Program-made: the position numbers and the translations under genes
From: a virus
Virus record (IMG/VR): IMGVR_UViG_3300009183_002864
Span: 1 to 20,485 of that record
Length of the DNA: 20,485 nucleotides
Strand: one strand, 5' to 3'
The notes under the pieces: model-generated
Databases searched by the model: none
What the model was told of the DNA's origin: nothing
The model's input: the letters and a program-made list of their open reading frames with translations, nothing else
In this document: piece by piece, positions 1 to 7,412 of the stretch
How the letters are laid out: each line of letters starts with the position of its first letter
Numbering within the stretch: the stretch's first letter is position 1

Positions 1-1
1 G

Positions 2-202
2 TGCGAATCGCTGTATCATGGTCAAGGTGCTGTTCTAAGCCTTGACCACAAAAGTTGTGAGATGATGGCTGACGACCTATATATACAGATAGCGTCACGC
101 TATCCCGGTCGTCGGGTGCATATTGAAGTGTCGGAAGACGGCGAAAATGGCGCACTGATCAAATACGAACTAACTCAACCTCTCAACAACATTGTCATCT
201 AA
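2..202 (+). CDS. C-terminal part of an unknown protein (5' end outside window)
   Basis: The frame is open from the left edge to the TAA at 200-202, giving at least 66 residues. Two in-frame ATG codons lie at 62 and 65, but no Shine-Dalgarno precedes them and the upstream frame reads as plausible protein, so I treat the gene as cut by the window edge. The tail contains RRVHIEVSEDGENGALIKYE, a short strand-like segment followed by a Glu/Asp-rich turn. I do not recognise the family. The end loosely recalls the last strand of T-fold (QueD-like) proteins, but no zinc-site motif is visible. The next gene follows at once, and its ribosome binding site overlaps this stop codon, so the two are probably co-transcribed. 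Confidence 0.55.
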   Translation, partial: CESLYHGQGAVLSLDHKSCEMMADDLYIQIASRYPGRRVHIEVSEDGENGALIKYELTQPLNNIVI

Positions 203-212
203 GGAGAACAAC

Positions 213-437
213 ATGGCAAGACCTACCTTCAAACCCAATCCCAAAGTCACAGAGATCCAAGAAGATCTTGAAGTGTACCTGGAATTCTGCCAGGGATATG
301 GTTATCGTTACAACGAGGCCGACTTGTATAACTTCAAGAGTTATGCATGGCAACAATTCAACAAGTGGCATCAAGGCAAGAATGCCAAGAACATGTGGGA
401 TGAGGACACTCGTCGCTTTGCAGGCCATCGTGTATGA
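213..437 (+). CDS. Small conserved-type phage orphan, 74 aa
   Basis: ATG at 213 is preceded by AAGGAG at 200-205, a good ribosome binding site; a longer reading from 192 would start upstream of that site and is less likely. The product (MARPTFKPNP...) is a soluble small protein rich in aromatic and charged residues (YGYRYNEADLYNFKSYAW), with no signal peptide, membrane segment or known catalytic motif. Its TGA (435-437) overlaps the ATG of the downstream glycosyltransferase at 434, so the two are translationally coupled. The function is unknown. Confidence 0.75.
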   Translation: MARPTFKPNPKVTEIQEDLEVYLEFCQGYGYRYNEADLYNFKSYAWQQFNKWHQGKNAKNMWDEDTRRFAGHRV

Positions 438-1642
438 GAAAACTGTACTACATGGGCCTGGAAAGTTATGAGGCCCGTTACACACTGCAACTAACAGAGT
501 GGAATCGACGTGTTTTTGAACGTCGAGGCCTGGATGTGGTATATGTACCAGGACTAACTCTTGACAACAGTCAACGGATTGTTGTGGGTCAAGTTCTAGA
601 CGCACATGGTCGCAGTTACTTTGGTATGAGCCAGATGATGAACCTGGTTCGTATGATGCAACAAGGCGAAGTGACCAGCAGTGATGTGATCTACTTCGAA
701 GACATGTTCCAACCAGGCTTTGAAAGTCTTGGCTATATCATTACACAAGTTCCTGCAGAACTACGCCCACGCATCTTTGTGCGCTGTCTAGCACAGGCCA
801 TTGATCCAGATGACTTTGTTCATGTATGGGGCATGGGCAAGTGGATGATGGACTATGAGCGCATGGTCAATGACATTGTCACAATCTCTGGTGGTGCTGT
901 GCTGGCCACAAACGAAGAGATGGTCATGCACATGAAGGTAGCGGGTTGGACTGCTCCTGTCTACAACATTTCCGGACTTGCGTTTGGCAAGGCAGAAGTA
1001 CGTGAGCGTGTGCCAGGTGAACTACGGCCGTTTGAAGACCGTCCTCGTCGAGTGGGCTTTGCCGCACGGTTTGACCAAGAGAAACAACCTGGCTTCTTCA
1101 TGGACTTGATTGATATGTTCCACGAACAAGGTCCAGTGGGTGTAGAGTTCTGTATCTATTCTGGTGGTGAATTGCGTAGCAACAATCCTGATTACGTTGC
1201 TAGAGCCAGGGCTATGGAAGCAGAGGGCAAACTCAAAATCTACGACAACATCAGCAAGAACGAATACTATGCGCATCTTAACAATACTCGTGTTCTGTTT
1301 AATTGTGCGTTACAAGATTGGGTGTCTAATACAGTCAGTGAAGCCGATACATTGGGCTGTAATGTGTTATATCCTGCTTATCGCAGTTTCCCTGAAACTT
1401 TTGCTAACGACCCCAACCGGCTCTATATACCTTGGTCAATAGATGATGCATACCACAAGATGCAAAACTTGTTGCGAGCACCGCATCACAACCAGGGCTT
1501 GATTTCAGACTGGAACAACGGCACAGTTGATCGTGTTGTGGACATTATCACTGGTGCGGGCGAGCAGTGGCGGCGCAACGACAATAGATATCGTGATCAC
1601 ACTGCTGAAGCCAAGTATCATGTAGTAAAGGTTGAGTCATGA
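434..1642 (+). CDS. GT-B fold glycosyltransferase (GT4-like)
   Basis: This 402-residue cytoplasmic protein is probably a nucleotide-sugar-dependent glycosyltransferase. The N-terminal half (about 1-195) looks like a divergent acceptor domain. The C-terminal half begins with VGFAARFDQEKQP at about 208-220, typical of the start of the second Rossmann domain in GT4-type enzymes. It later has NTVSEADTLGCNVLYPAYRSF, which sits where these families carry the donor-sugar binding E-x7-E-like region. There is no signal peptide or membrane segment. The start overlaps the previous stop (ATGA) and the stop overlaps galE in the same way, so it is the first enzyme of a coupled sugar cassette. The donor and acceptor cannot be told from sequence; DNA or a surface glycan are both possible. 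Confidence 0.82.
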   Translation: MRKLYYMGLESYEARYTLQLTEWNRRVFERRGLDVVYVPGLTLDNSQRIVVGQVLDAHGRSYFGMSQMMNLVRMMQQGEVTSSDVIYFEDMFQPGFESLGYIITQVPAELRPRIFVRCLAQAIDPDDFVHVWGMGKWMMDYERMVNDIVTISGGAVLATNEEMVMHMKVAGWTAPVYNISGLAFGKAEVRERVPGELRPFEDRPRRVGFAARFDQEKQPGFFMDLIDMFHEQGPVGVEFCIYSGGELRSNNPDYVARARAMEAEGKLKIYDNISKNEYYAHLNNTRVLFNCALQDWVSNTVSEADTLGCNVLYPAYRSFPETFANDPNRLYIPWSIDDAYHKMQNLLRAPHHNQGLISDWNNGTVDRVVDIITGAGEQWRRNDNRYRDHTAEAKYHVVKVES

Positions 1643-2601
1643 AAAAAACTATTGTTGTTACAGGTGCTGGTGGATACATCGGCGGGCAAACTGCGTTGAT
1701 GTTGGCGGATTTAGGTCATCGGGTTGTGGGCATTGACAAAAACAAATGCCCCAAACGGCTGAAGTCAGTGTTTCATGACTACATTGAGAAAGACTTTGCA
1801 CACAAAGATGCCTTGGTCAAATTGCTGATACACGAGCCTGCTGCCATCGTTCATTGTGCCGCTACCAGTTTGGTTGGCCCAAGTATCCGGCATCCTGGTC
1901 GTTACTTTGAAAACAATGTTGTAAACACCATTACATTGCTGGACCAGGTGCGTAGAAGCATGCCCAAGACCAGAGTTATTTTCAGTAGCAGTGCCGCAGT
2001 GTACGGCGAACCTATTATGACTCCGTGCCACGAAGTAGACCCGTGCGAACCCATATCACCTTATGGTGATAGCAAACTCATGGTAGAAAAGATTATAGCA
2101 GCATATCACACTGCCTACAACTTGGATTATGTGGCATTTCGTTACTTCAATGCCTGCGGTGCTGACAGTCAAGGCAGACACGGACAAACTGAAGATGCCA
2201 CACATATATTTGCTCGTGTGCTAGGTGCCATTAGAGATGATGCAGAATTTACATTAAATGGTGTAGATTACCCCACACCTGATGGTACATGTGTGCGTGA
2301 CTATGTGCATGTGGAAGATATTGCTCGAGCACACGTCATGGCCCTGGACAGTAAAATTCCTGCCGGTGTGTACAATTTGGGTTCCAACAACGGAACCAGC
2401 AATAGAGAAATCATTGCCGCGGCTGAACGCATAACTGGAAAGAAATTGAAAGTTGTCATGGGTGAGGCTAGACCTGGAGATCCTGCAGTGCTCACCGCCA
2501 GTGCTGCCAAATTTGGCCAGGTCGGAGAAGGATGGCGTCAATTTGAATTAGACCACATGATCCAACACGCCTGGAACTGGTATGTTCGAAAAGATCATTG
2601 A
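1639..2601 (+). CDS. galE: UDP-glucose 4-epimerase-like NAD-dependent sugar epimerase
   Basis: This 320-residue extended short-chain dehydrogenase would interconvert UDP-glucose and UDP-galactose or a related UDP-sugar. The NAD-binding GxxGxxG motif is GAGGYIGG at residues 9-16. The catalytic set is complete: Ser at 117-118 in FSSSAAVYGEP, then Y142 and K146 in YGDSK (YxxxK). GalE-specific blocks follow: RYFNACGAD and DYPTPDGTCVRDYVHVEDIA. Length is close to the usual 330-340. ATG at 1639 overlaps the glycosyltransferase stop. The 3' end overlaps the next gene by 20 nt. The context (glycosyltransferases and an aminotransferase-like protein) suggests it supplies a nucleotide sugar for a phage-encoded glycosylation. 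A related epimerase specificity cannot be excluded. Confidence 0.92.
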   Translation: MKKTIVVTGAGGYIGGQTALMLADLGHRVVGIDKNKCPKRLKSVFHDYIEKDFAHKDALVKLLIHEPAAIVHCAATSLVGPSIRHPGRYFENNVVNTITLLDQVRRSMPKTRVIFSSSAAVYGEPIMTPCHEVDPCEPISPYGDSKLMVEKIIAAYHTAYNLDYVAFRYFNACGADSQGRHGQTEDATHIFARVLGAIRDDAEFTLNGVDYPTPDGTCVRDYVHVEDIARAHVMALDSKIPAGVYNLGSNNGTSNREIIAAAERITGKKLKVVMGEARPGDPAVLTASAAKFGQVGEGWRQFELDHMIQHAWNWYVRKDH

Positions 2602-3172
2602 GTTCGAAACTCAATTAGCCCGGTTTACTGGGGCACCGTATGCTATAATGACCGACTGTTGTACCCATGCCATTGAATTGTGCATGCGGTATGACCGTGT
2701 GGAGTCTTGTGCATTTACTCCGTACACCTATTTGAGCATACCCATGCTCATGCACAAACTGGGCATCAAGTATCATTATGAAGTTGGTACTCCCCCACAG
2801 TGGATCGGTGAGTACCATTTTAGAAAAACCAGAATCTGGGACAGCGCCAGGCGTTTGGAACAAGGCATGTATCGACATGGTCAAATACAATGTCTAAGTT
2901 TCGGGCATGACAAACCATTGCCCATAGGACGTGGTGGTGCTATATTGTTGGATGACGAGACTGCATATCAAGCCATCTTGCGCATGCGATATGACGGGCG
3001 CGACCTAACTGTCAAACCATGGCCTGCACAACAACAGTTTCGTGTGGGCTATCACTACAAACCCACCGTTGAAGAAGCCAAACACGGACTGAAGTTATTG
3101 AAACGCTATGTCGGTGAATCTCCACGTGAGGTTGCGTATCCAGATTGCAGACAAATACGCATAGTTGAATGA
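2582..3172 (+). CDS. Shortened DegT/DnrJ/EryC1-type aminotransferase-like protein
   Basis: The 196-residue product resembles the large PLP-binding domain of sugar aminotransferases (fold type I). FEKIIEFETQLARFTGAPYAI matches the family's N-terminal block. IWDSARRL (D87) sits where the PLP-pyridine Asp lies. CLSFGHDKPLPIGRGGAI places K111 at the Schiff-base lysine position, 24 residues after D87, the family's usual spacing. VGYHYKPTVEEAKHGLKLLK corresponds to the block following it. The family is usually about 370 residues; here the stretch before D87 is compressed and the whole C-terminal small domain is missing. There is no frameshift remnant, because the next gene starts in the ATGA overlap. 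It could be a minimal enzyme, a partner subunit, or a PLP-binding protein with another role. Confidence 0.72.
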   Translation: MFEKIIEFETQLARFTGAPYAIMTDCCTHAIELCMRYDRVESCAFTPYTYLSIPMLMHKLGIKYHYEVGTPPQWIGEYHFRKTRIWDSARRLEQGMYRHGQIQCLSFGHDKPLPIGRGGAILLDDETAYQAILRMRYDGRDLTVKPWPAQQQFRVGYHYKPTVEEAKHGLKLLKRYVGESPREVAYPDCRQIRIVE

Positions 3173-4182
3173 GTTGCATAGTTCGTAATAGGCCAGGCAT
3201 GTTGCGATATGGTGCGGCTCATTACATCACAGATCAAATGCATACCCCAGGTTACTGTGAACAACAGATTGCCAATGATTGTGAACGCAGTGGTATTAGT
3301 ATTGAAGAGTTTGCCGACAGCAAAATTGTACTGTCTTTCTTGGATGAAGGGTTTGGCCCTGCAGAAATACAACCACTAACTGATGTACTATTGCGCACAC
3401 ATCCAGGCCGGTTCATGGTGTTGTTCAATGCATACGTAGAAGTTGATAGATTGCAATATCCAGCACAATGTTTCACTGCTTGGTTGATCAACCGCAGTGA
3501 ATACCGACTAGATCAACTCAGGTACAATTTTGATATAGAACTTGATCGCAAGTTTTTGTGTTTGTTGCGCAGACCCACCCTGAACCGAGCAAGACTAGCA
3601 CGTTTCCTATTAGACAACATAGGATTAGACACAGCAAGATTGAGTTTTGGCAGTGGCGCACAGGGCGGATTTGGACAGTATCAAGATGTGGTAGGCGTAG
3701 ATTTACCATTGCTAGTAGATGGTGTACTAACAGATCGTGTGCAGGAATTTGATGTCTCCAACACACTGTTTCATCGCTGTTTGTTTAACATAGCAGCAGA
3801 AACCAGCAGTCAAACCGAAGCCAACTGGCGCAGTGTGTTTCTAACCGAAAAGACTTGGAAGTCCATAATGCAACGTCAAATACCCATATGGTATGGTGTA
3901 CCCGGTTTGGTCAACCAGGTTAGGACATTGGGCTTTGATGTATTTGATGACATTGTGGATCATGGGTACGATGCTGTGTCAGATGAAACTCAAAGACACC
4001 AAGCAGTGTTTGACCAGATCAATCAACTCAATCGACAGTACAGTTTGGCAGATTGTCAAGCACTGCGGCAACAACTGAGACCTAGATTGGAATCCAACTT
4101 TGAGCGACTTCTCACATACTTTCGAACAAATAGGCGTCAAGTTTCTAATGCTATCTTGGAGTTTGATTATTCAACCACTTGA
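3169..4182 (+). CDS. GT10 (fucosyltransferase)-like protein, paralogue A
   Basis: This 337-residue protein has a C-terminal block FLTEKTWKSIMQRQIPIWYG followed by GLVNQVRTLGFDVFDDIVDH. The pattern [ST]EKt...qiPIw.G recalls the C-terminal donor-binding part of GT10 alpha-1,3-fucosyltransferases. A middle block, DRKFLCLLRRPTLNRARLAR, matches the minus-strand protein at 16645-17664, which shares the same C-terminal pattern, so the two are paralogues. No membrane anchor or signal peptide is seen. The start overlaps the preceding stop (ATGA), making this the last gene of the cassette that begins at 434; a promoter for folE lies over its final codons. Glycosyltransferase activity is inferred from motif resemblance and neighbours. 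Confidence 0.7.
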   Translation: MSCIVRNRPGMLRYGAAHYITDQMHTPGYCEQQIANDCERSGISIEEFADSKIVLSFLDEGFGPAEIQPLTDVLLRTHPGRFMVLFNAYVEVDRLQYPAQCFTAWLINRSEYRLDQLRYNFDIELDRKFLCLLRRPTLNRARLARFLLDNIGLDTARLSFGSGAQGGFGQYQDVVGVDLPLLVDGVLTDRVQEFDVSNTLFHRCLFNIAAETSSQTEANWRSVFLTEKTWKSIMQRQIPIWYGVPGLVNQVRTLGFDVFDDIVDHGYDAVSDETQRHQAVFDQINQLNRQYSLADCQALRQQLRPRLESNFERLLTYFRTNRRQVSNAILEFDYSTT

Positions 4183-4207
4183 CTACAAGATCTAAATAGT
4201 GTACAAT
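4179..4207 (+). promoter_or_regulatory. Sigma70-type promoter upstream of folE
   Basis: TTGACT (4179-4184) and TACAAT (4202-4207) are separated by exactly 17 bp; each hexamer is five of six to the consensus. The -35 box overlaps the TGA of the preceding gene. The predicted start near 4214 leaves a leader of only about 11 nt that just includes GGAG (4216-4219) before the folE ATG. A T4-late-like TCTAAATA (4191-4198) also lies in the spacer. Confidence 0.6.
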
Positions 4208-4224
4208 TAACCATTGGAGCAATA

Positions 4225-4920
4225 ATGCAAGAAAAGAATTTATCACAAGTACTTAGAGAACAAATGAAGGCCCGAGGTCAACGATTTTGGGCTGGCGATA
4301 ACATCAGCGATTACATGAGTGATGCTATCAAAGAAAAACTCATTGATGAAGCCACTGTGGCATTTGAAAGTGTGCTAGACGCCTTGTTGATTGACAGGGA
4401 AACTGATCCCAATTCAAAGGGCACAGCAAGACGTCTTGCTAAAATGTACTACAACGAAATAATGGCAGGTAGATATGAACCAGCACCAGACGCCACAGCG
4501 TTTCCCAACGACAGCACAGACCGATATGAAGGCATGCTCGTTGTTCGTAGTGAACTTCGTAGTATGTGCAGTCATCATCATCAGCCTGTATCCGGTGTGG
4601 CCTATATCGGAATCATTGCTGCCAACAAACTCATTGGACTGTCCAAATACACCCGTATCGCCCAATGGTGTAGTCGCAGAGGTACCTTACAAGAAGAACT
4701 GTGTATTGACATAGCCAACGAGATCATGGCAGCAACTGGATCAAAGGATGTGGGTGTTTACATTCAAGCGGTGCATGGCTGCTGTGAGAATCGCGGCATC
4801 ATGGCACACAGCAGTCTAACACAGACCACTGTGTTGCGCGGTGCGTTCAAAGAAGATGACAGTGTGAAGAAAGAGTTCATGGACAATATCAAATTACAAC
4901 AGGAGTTTGCAACAAGATGA
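4225..4920 (+). CDS. folE: GTP cyclohydrolase I (FolE)
   Basis: FolE converts GTP to 7,8-dihydroneopterin triphosphate, the first step of folate and of 7-deazaguanine (preQ0) synthesis. The 231-residue protein has the family core. CSHHHQP supplies C115, H117 and H118, IGLSKYTRIAQW is the substrate-binding helix, RRGTLQEEL follows, and H184 and C186 lie in VHGCCENRG. C115 and C186 are the expected zinc cysteines. The usual CEHH is CSHH here, so the second residue is changed. GGAG at 4216-4219 sets the ATG at 4225. With queD and queE in the same window it probably feeds 7-deazaguanine synthesis rather than folate, but this is inferred from context. Its stop overlaps a small gene at 4917. Confidence 0.95.
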   Translation: MQEKNLSQVLREQMKARGQRFWAGDNISDYMSDAIKEKLIDEATVAFESVLDALLIDRETDPNSKGTARRLAKMYYNEIMAGRYEPAPDATAFPNDSTDRYEGMLVVRSELRSMCSHHHQPVSGVAYIGIIAANKLIGLSKYTRIAQWCSRRGTLQEELCIDIANEIMAATGSKDVGVYIQAVHGCCENRGIMAHSSLTQTTVLRGAFKEDDSVKKEFMDNIKLQQEFATR

Positions 4921-5033
4921 CCATAATCACAAACATCACAGGAGAAATTCGACTGCCTTGGGAACCAGGGCTGTTGGAGTGGTTGCAGGAACACTATCCT
5001 GCTAGCCAATATAGAGTGGTAGAATTAACTTAA
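4917..5033 (+). CDS. Very small orphan, 38 aa
   Basis: A short reading frame starts at ATG 4917, overlapping the folE stop (ATGA), and ends at TAA 5031-5033. It encodes MTIITNITGEIRLPWEPG followed by LLEWLQEHYPASQYRVVELT. The sequence is protein-like (an amphipathic LLEWLQEHYP helix and a final strand). It exactly fills the space between folE and the ribosome binding site of the next gene, and it follows the overlap pattern used elsewhere here. No family is recognised. Because it is short, coding status rests on context only. Confidence 0.55.
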   Translation: MTIITNITGEIRLPWEPGLLEWLQEHYPASQYRVVELT

Positions 5034-5044
5034 GGAGAGAAAGC

Positions 5045-5239
5045 ATGGCAAAGAAACTAAACAAACTGGACAAAGTAAACGAATCAATCACAGTGAACCG
5101 TTATGACAACGGCTTCATGGTTGAAGTGGGTGGACGAGACAAAGAAAACGATTGGAAAACTGCCAAGGTTCTTTGTGCCACAGAAGCAGAAATGCTTGAT
5201 GTAGTCAAAGAGTGGAACTCAATGGAACTTGACTCTTAA
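5045..5239 (+). CDS. Small conserved-type phage orphan, 64 aa
   Basis: ATG 5045 is preceded by AAGGAGAGA at 5033-5041, which overlaps the previous stop. The product starts MAKKLNKLDKVNESITVNRY and continues DNGFMVEVGGRDKENDWKT, then AKVLCATEAEMLDVVKEWNSM. It looks like a small alpha/beta domain with two strands followed by a helix. There is no membrane segment or catalytic motif. It resembles, from general familiarity, small proteins of T4-like cyanophages, but I cannot verify this here. The function is unknown. Confidence 0.8.
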   Translation: MAKKLNKLDKVNESITVNRYDNGFMVEVGGRDKENDWKTAKVLCATEAEMLDVVKEWNSMELDS

Positions 5240-5248
5240 GGAACTGCC

Positions 5249-5899
5249 ATGGCTGTCTGGGAACTATCAACTGAATACAAAAAGAACGCTATTGAAGTAC
5301 AACTGTGGTACAAAGATGGCGTCACTATCAAACGCATCGAAGGCTATCGCTGGGGCACATTCTATTGCGAAAGCGATGAACGTCCTGACATTGATCTGCG
5401 CAACGAAGGCGACGGCTACGAATTGGCCGACTACGATTGGGAACTAGACAGCCTAGATGATGGTTGCTGGGCTGACTGGGAGTTTCCTGACAGCATGAGT
5501 GAAGAAGAACGCACCAAGATCGAAGAAGCCTGGGACAACGAGTGGTACGAAGGCATGGAAGCCCTGGGTTGGAGCAACGACGACACTGAATACTGGTTCC
5601 AAGGCCCACTAAAGTTGGTGAACAAGGACACAGGAGAAGAGTTTTCAGCGTTGGATGAAAATTTTAACATCATCCCCGAACCGGAGTGGGATCCTGCAGC
5701 CGAACTTGACAAGATTGAACCTCCACTGACTGAATGGTTTCCTTCAGATGTTGCGCCTGTTCGCGAAGGCCGTTATCAAATCAACGACAACAAAAATCCA
5801 CAATGGCCATTTCCAACTTATGCAGACTGGGATGGGCAAAAGTGGAGTGAGGACAGCATTGAAAAATGGCGCGGCCTGGCCGAAAACCCTGACAAATGA
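5249..5899 (+). CDS. Acidic Trp-rich conserved-type phage protein, 216 aa
   Basis: ATG 5249 has AAGGA at 5238-5242 and lies just after the preceding TAA. The 216-residue product is very acidic and rich in tryptophan, with blocks such as WELSTEYKKNAIEVQLWYKD, RWGTFYCES, LDDGCWADWEFPDSMSEEER and GWSNDDTEYWFQGPLKL. It has no signal peptide, membrane segment or known active-site motif. The strong negative charge could suit a DNA mimic or a protein-binding role, but that is speculation. Its stop overlaps the amidinotransferase start (ATGA at 5896). I associate this type of protein with T4-like marine phages without being able to check. Confidence 0.82.
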   Translation: MAVWELSTEYKKNAIEVQLWYKDGVTIKRIEGYRWGTFYCESDERPDIDLRNEGDGYELADYDWELDSLDDGCWADWEFPDSMSEEERTKIEEAWDNEWYEGMEALGWSNDDTEYWFQGPLKLVNKDTGEEFSALDENFNIIPEPEWDPAAELDKIEPPLTEWFPSDVAPVREGRYQINDNKNPQWPFPTYADWDGQKWSEDSIEKWRGLAENPDK

Positions 5900-6951
5900 G
5901 TGTATGGACTGATTGGGATCCACTGGAAGAAGTTGTAGTAGGCGACTGCTATGCTCCTGGTGATCTTGATTGGTTGGTGGATCCTGCTTTACAGCAATCA
6001 TTCAACACTGTGCTTGCCGAAACCAAACAAGACCTAGATAATTTAGCAGGATTGTTGCAAACACTGGGTGTGCAAGTGCATCGTCCTAAGATACACAAAC
6101 ATCAGCACAGTGTCGAATTGCCCGGGTTTTCGGTTGCATGCCCTACTGCACCTTTGGTACCCAGAGATCAATATCTAGTGTACGGAGATACTGTGTATCA
6201 AACGTATACCAGTATGACAGACAGATACGTTGACAGTGTCAGTTATTATGACATCTTTAGACGACTGTTTGATCAAGGACATAATTGGATCAGTCAACCG
6301 CCACCCAATCTCAGGAACTTGCCTCCAGAGAAGAACTGGGGCAAACAAGGATCGTTGATTTACAATCACTTGTACCACAATCAATTGTTGTGGCACACTG
6401 CTACCATGTTCAAGTGTGGTGATCGACTGATTACCAACACCACAGGCCCAGGCAGTCAATCTGGACTGGAATGGATGCGTAGGAATCTGCCACTTGATAC
6501 TGTGCTAGAAAATATCAATACTACCATGCGCAACTGGGGACATATTGATCATGGGTTCTTCATGATTGATGACCACACAGTGATTTGCGTTGACCGTGGA
6601 TTTGTTCCAGAATGTTTGCGCGATAAACAAACGCATGAGATACATCAGTATCTGCCCAAAGAGTCTGTTGACCCTGCTACGCCGTTGGATCGGCTGCTTG
6701 ATCCTGGCAAGGGCTACGAACAAGTTGTAGCATTTGACACCAACGTGTTGGTAGTTGATTCGCACAATGTTGTTTTTGACAGCAACATGCCCGAACTGTT
6801 TGAGTTCTTGGCCACATTGAATGTAAAATGTCATGTGGCTCAACTGAGACACAGAAAATTTTGGGCGTCAGGAATTCATTGTTCAACCTTGGATATTCGA
6901 CGCCGTGGTACCAAAAGAAAGATTATCAATGAAGTACGAAACATTAGATGA
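5896..6951 (+). CDS. Glycine-amidinotransferase-like enzyme
   Basis: This 351-residue protein belongs to the amidinotransferase family (arginine:glycine or inosamine-phosphate amidinotransferases, pentein fold). Those enzymes move the amidino group of arginine to an amine through a covalent Cys intermediate. The hallmarks are GPGSQSGLEWMRRNLP (about 185-199), the catalytic His in WGHIDHGF (H216 and D218), and the catalytic Cys in SGIHCSTLDIRRRG (H328-C329). Length is slightly below the family's usual 350-420. It starts in the stop codon of the preceding gene and overlaps the HIT gene by 23 nt. The acceptor amine is unknown. Candidates from context are an amino sugar or an aminomethyl-deazaguanine; free glycine is also possible. 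Confidence 0.85.
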   Translation: MSVWTDWDPLEEVVVGDCYAPGDLDWLVDPALQQSFNTVLAETKQDLDNLAGLLQTLGVQVHRPKIHKHQHSVELPGFSVACPTAPLVPRDQYLVYGDTVYQTYTSMTDRYVDSVSYYDIFRRLFDQGHNWISQPPPNLRNLPPEKNWGKQGSLIYNHLYHNQLLWHTATMFKCGDRLITNTTGPGSQSGLEWMRRNLPLDTVLENINTTMRNWGHIDHGFFMIDDHTVICVDRGFVPECLRDKQTHEIHQYLPKESVDPATPLDRLLDPGKGYEQVVAFDTNVLVVDSHNVVFDSNMPELFEFLATLNVKCHVAQLRHRKFWASGIHCSTLDIRRRGTKRKIINEVRNIR

Positions 6952-7330
6952 GGCACAAGCCGCAGGAGTAGCACCCTGGGACTTGGAAGTCGATCGACTC
7001 AGTGACTTTCATGTTGCTGTTTTCCAAGACCGATATCCTGTTGCGCAAGGACACTTGTTGTTTGTGCCACAATACAACACAGATGCAGTGATCTCGGATT
7101 GTTTTGAAACAGCCATGCGTGAAGGTCGCAGAATGGTTGATGCTGGAGAATGTGATGCGTTTAACATAGGCATCAACATGGGCACAGCCGCTGGTCAAAC
7201 AGTGATGTATCCACATGTGCATCTCATCCCCAGACGATCAGGTGACTGTGCTGATCCTGTGGGTGGTGTACGTGGTGTGATTTCAGGTCAGGCCAACTAC
7301 AAAGCCACAGGCTATCAACAGCCAGCATAA
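6929..7330 (+). CDS. HIT-family nucleotide hydrolase/transferase
   Basis: The 133-residue product has the histidine-triad signature near its C-terminus, GQTVMYPHVHLIPRR, followed by SGDCADPVGGVRGVI, a frequent ending of bacterial HIT hydrolases. Aligned to the usual HxHxH, the first His is Tyr (Y94), while H96 (nucleophile position) and H98 are kept. FQDRYPVAQGHLLFVPQ is the typical first strand pair. I chose ATG 6929 because the fold begins shortly after it; a longer reading from 6905 would lie inside the amidinotransferase. No strong Shine-Dalgarno is visible, so translation is probably coupled through the 23-nt overlap. HIT enzymes hydrolyse NMP-X compounds; the substrate here is unknown. 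Confidence 0.88.
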   Translation: MKYETLDEAQAAGVAPWDLEVDRLSDFHVAVFQDRYPVAQGHLLFVPQYNTDAVISDCFETAMREGRRMVDAGECDAFNIGINMGTAAGQTVMYPHVHLIPRRSGDCADPVGGVRGVISGQANYKATGYQQPA

Positions 7331-7385
7331 GTATTTCTTTAAGCGGCCTTTGAGCATCATCCCGCTATACAAATTCTGCTGCCTA

Positions 7386-7394
7386 TGCTAAAAT
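7386..7394 (+). promoter_or_regulatory. Possible extended -10 promoter upstream of queD
   Basis: TGCTAAAAT in the short gap between the HIT gene and queD fits an extended -10 element (TGn followed by TAAAAT). No good -35 lies 17 bp upstream. The predicted start near 7401 would leave a leader of about 12 nt carrying AGGAG (7401-7405). This is the only non-coding stretch in the block, which supports some regulatory role. Confidence 0.35.
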
Positions 7395-7412
7395 TAACAT
7401 AGGAGAAAAAGC

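Noticed and set aside
1-70. Promoter at the left edge (TTGACC at 42-47)
   Set aside because: No -10 box lies 16-18 bp downstream, and the bases are inside the open frame of the first partial gene.
195-605. Minus-strand frame of 136 residues
   Set aside because: It lies fully antisense to two well-supported + strand genes with ribosome binding sites and has no recognisable protein pattern.
2640-2653. TATAAT-like sequence inside the DegT-like gene
   Set aside because: There is no matching -35 at the right distance and it lies in coding sequence with no gene start nearby.
7353-7377. Possible terminator after the HIT gene (AGCGG ... CCGCT)
   Set aside because: The arms are only five bases with a 15-base loop and no T-tract follows; chance is the simplest explanation.
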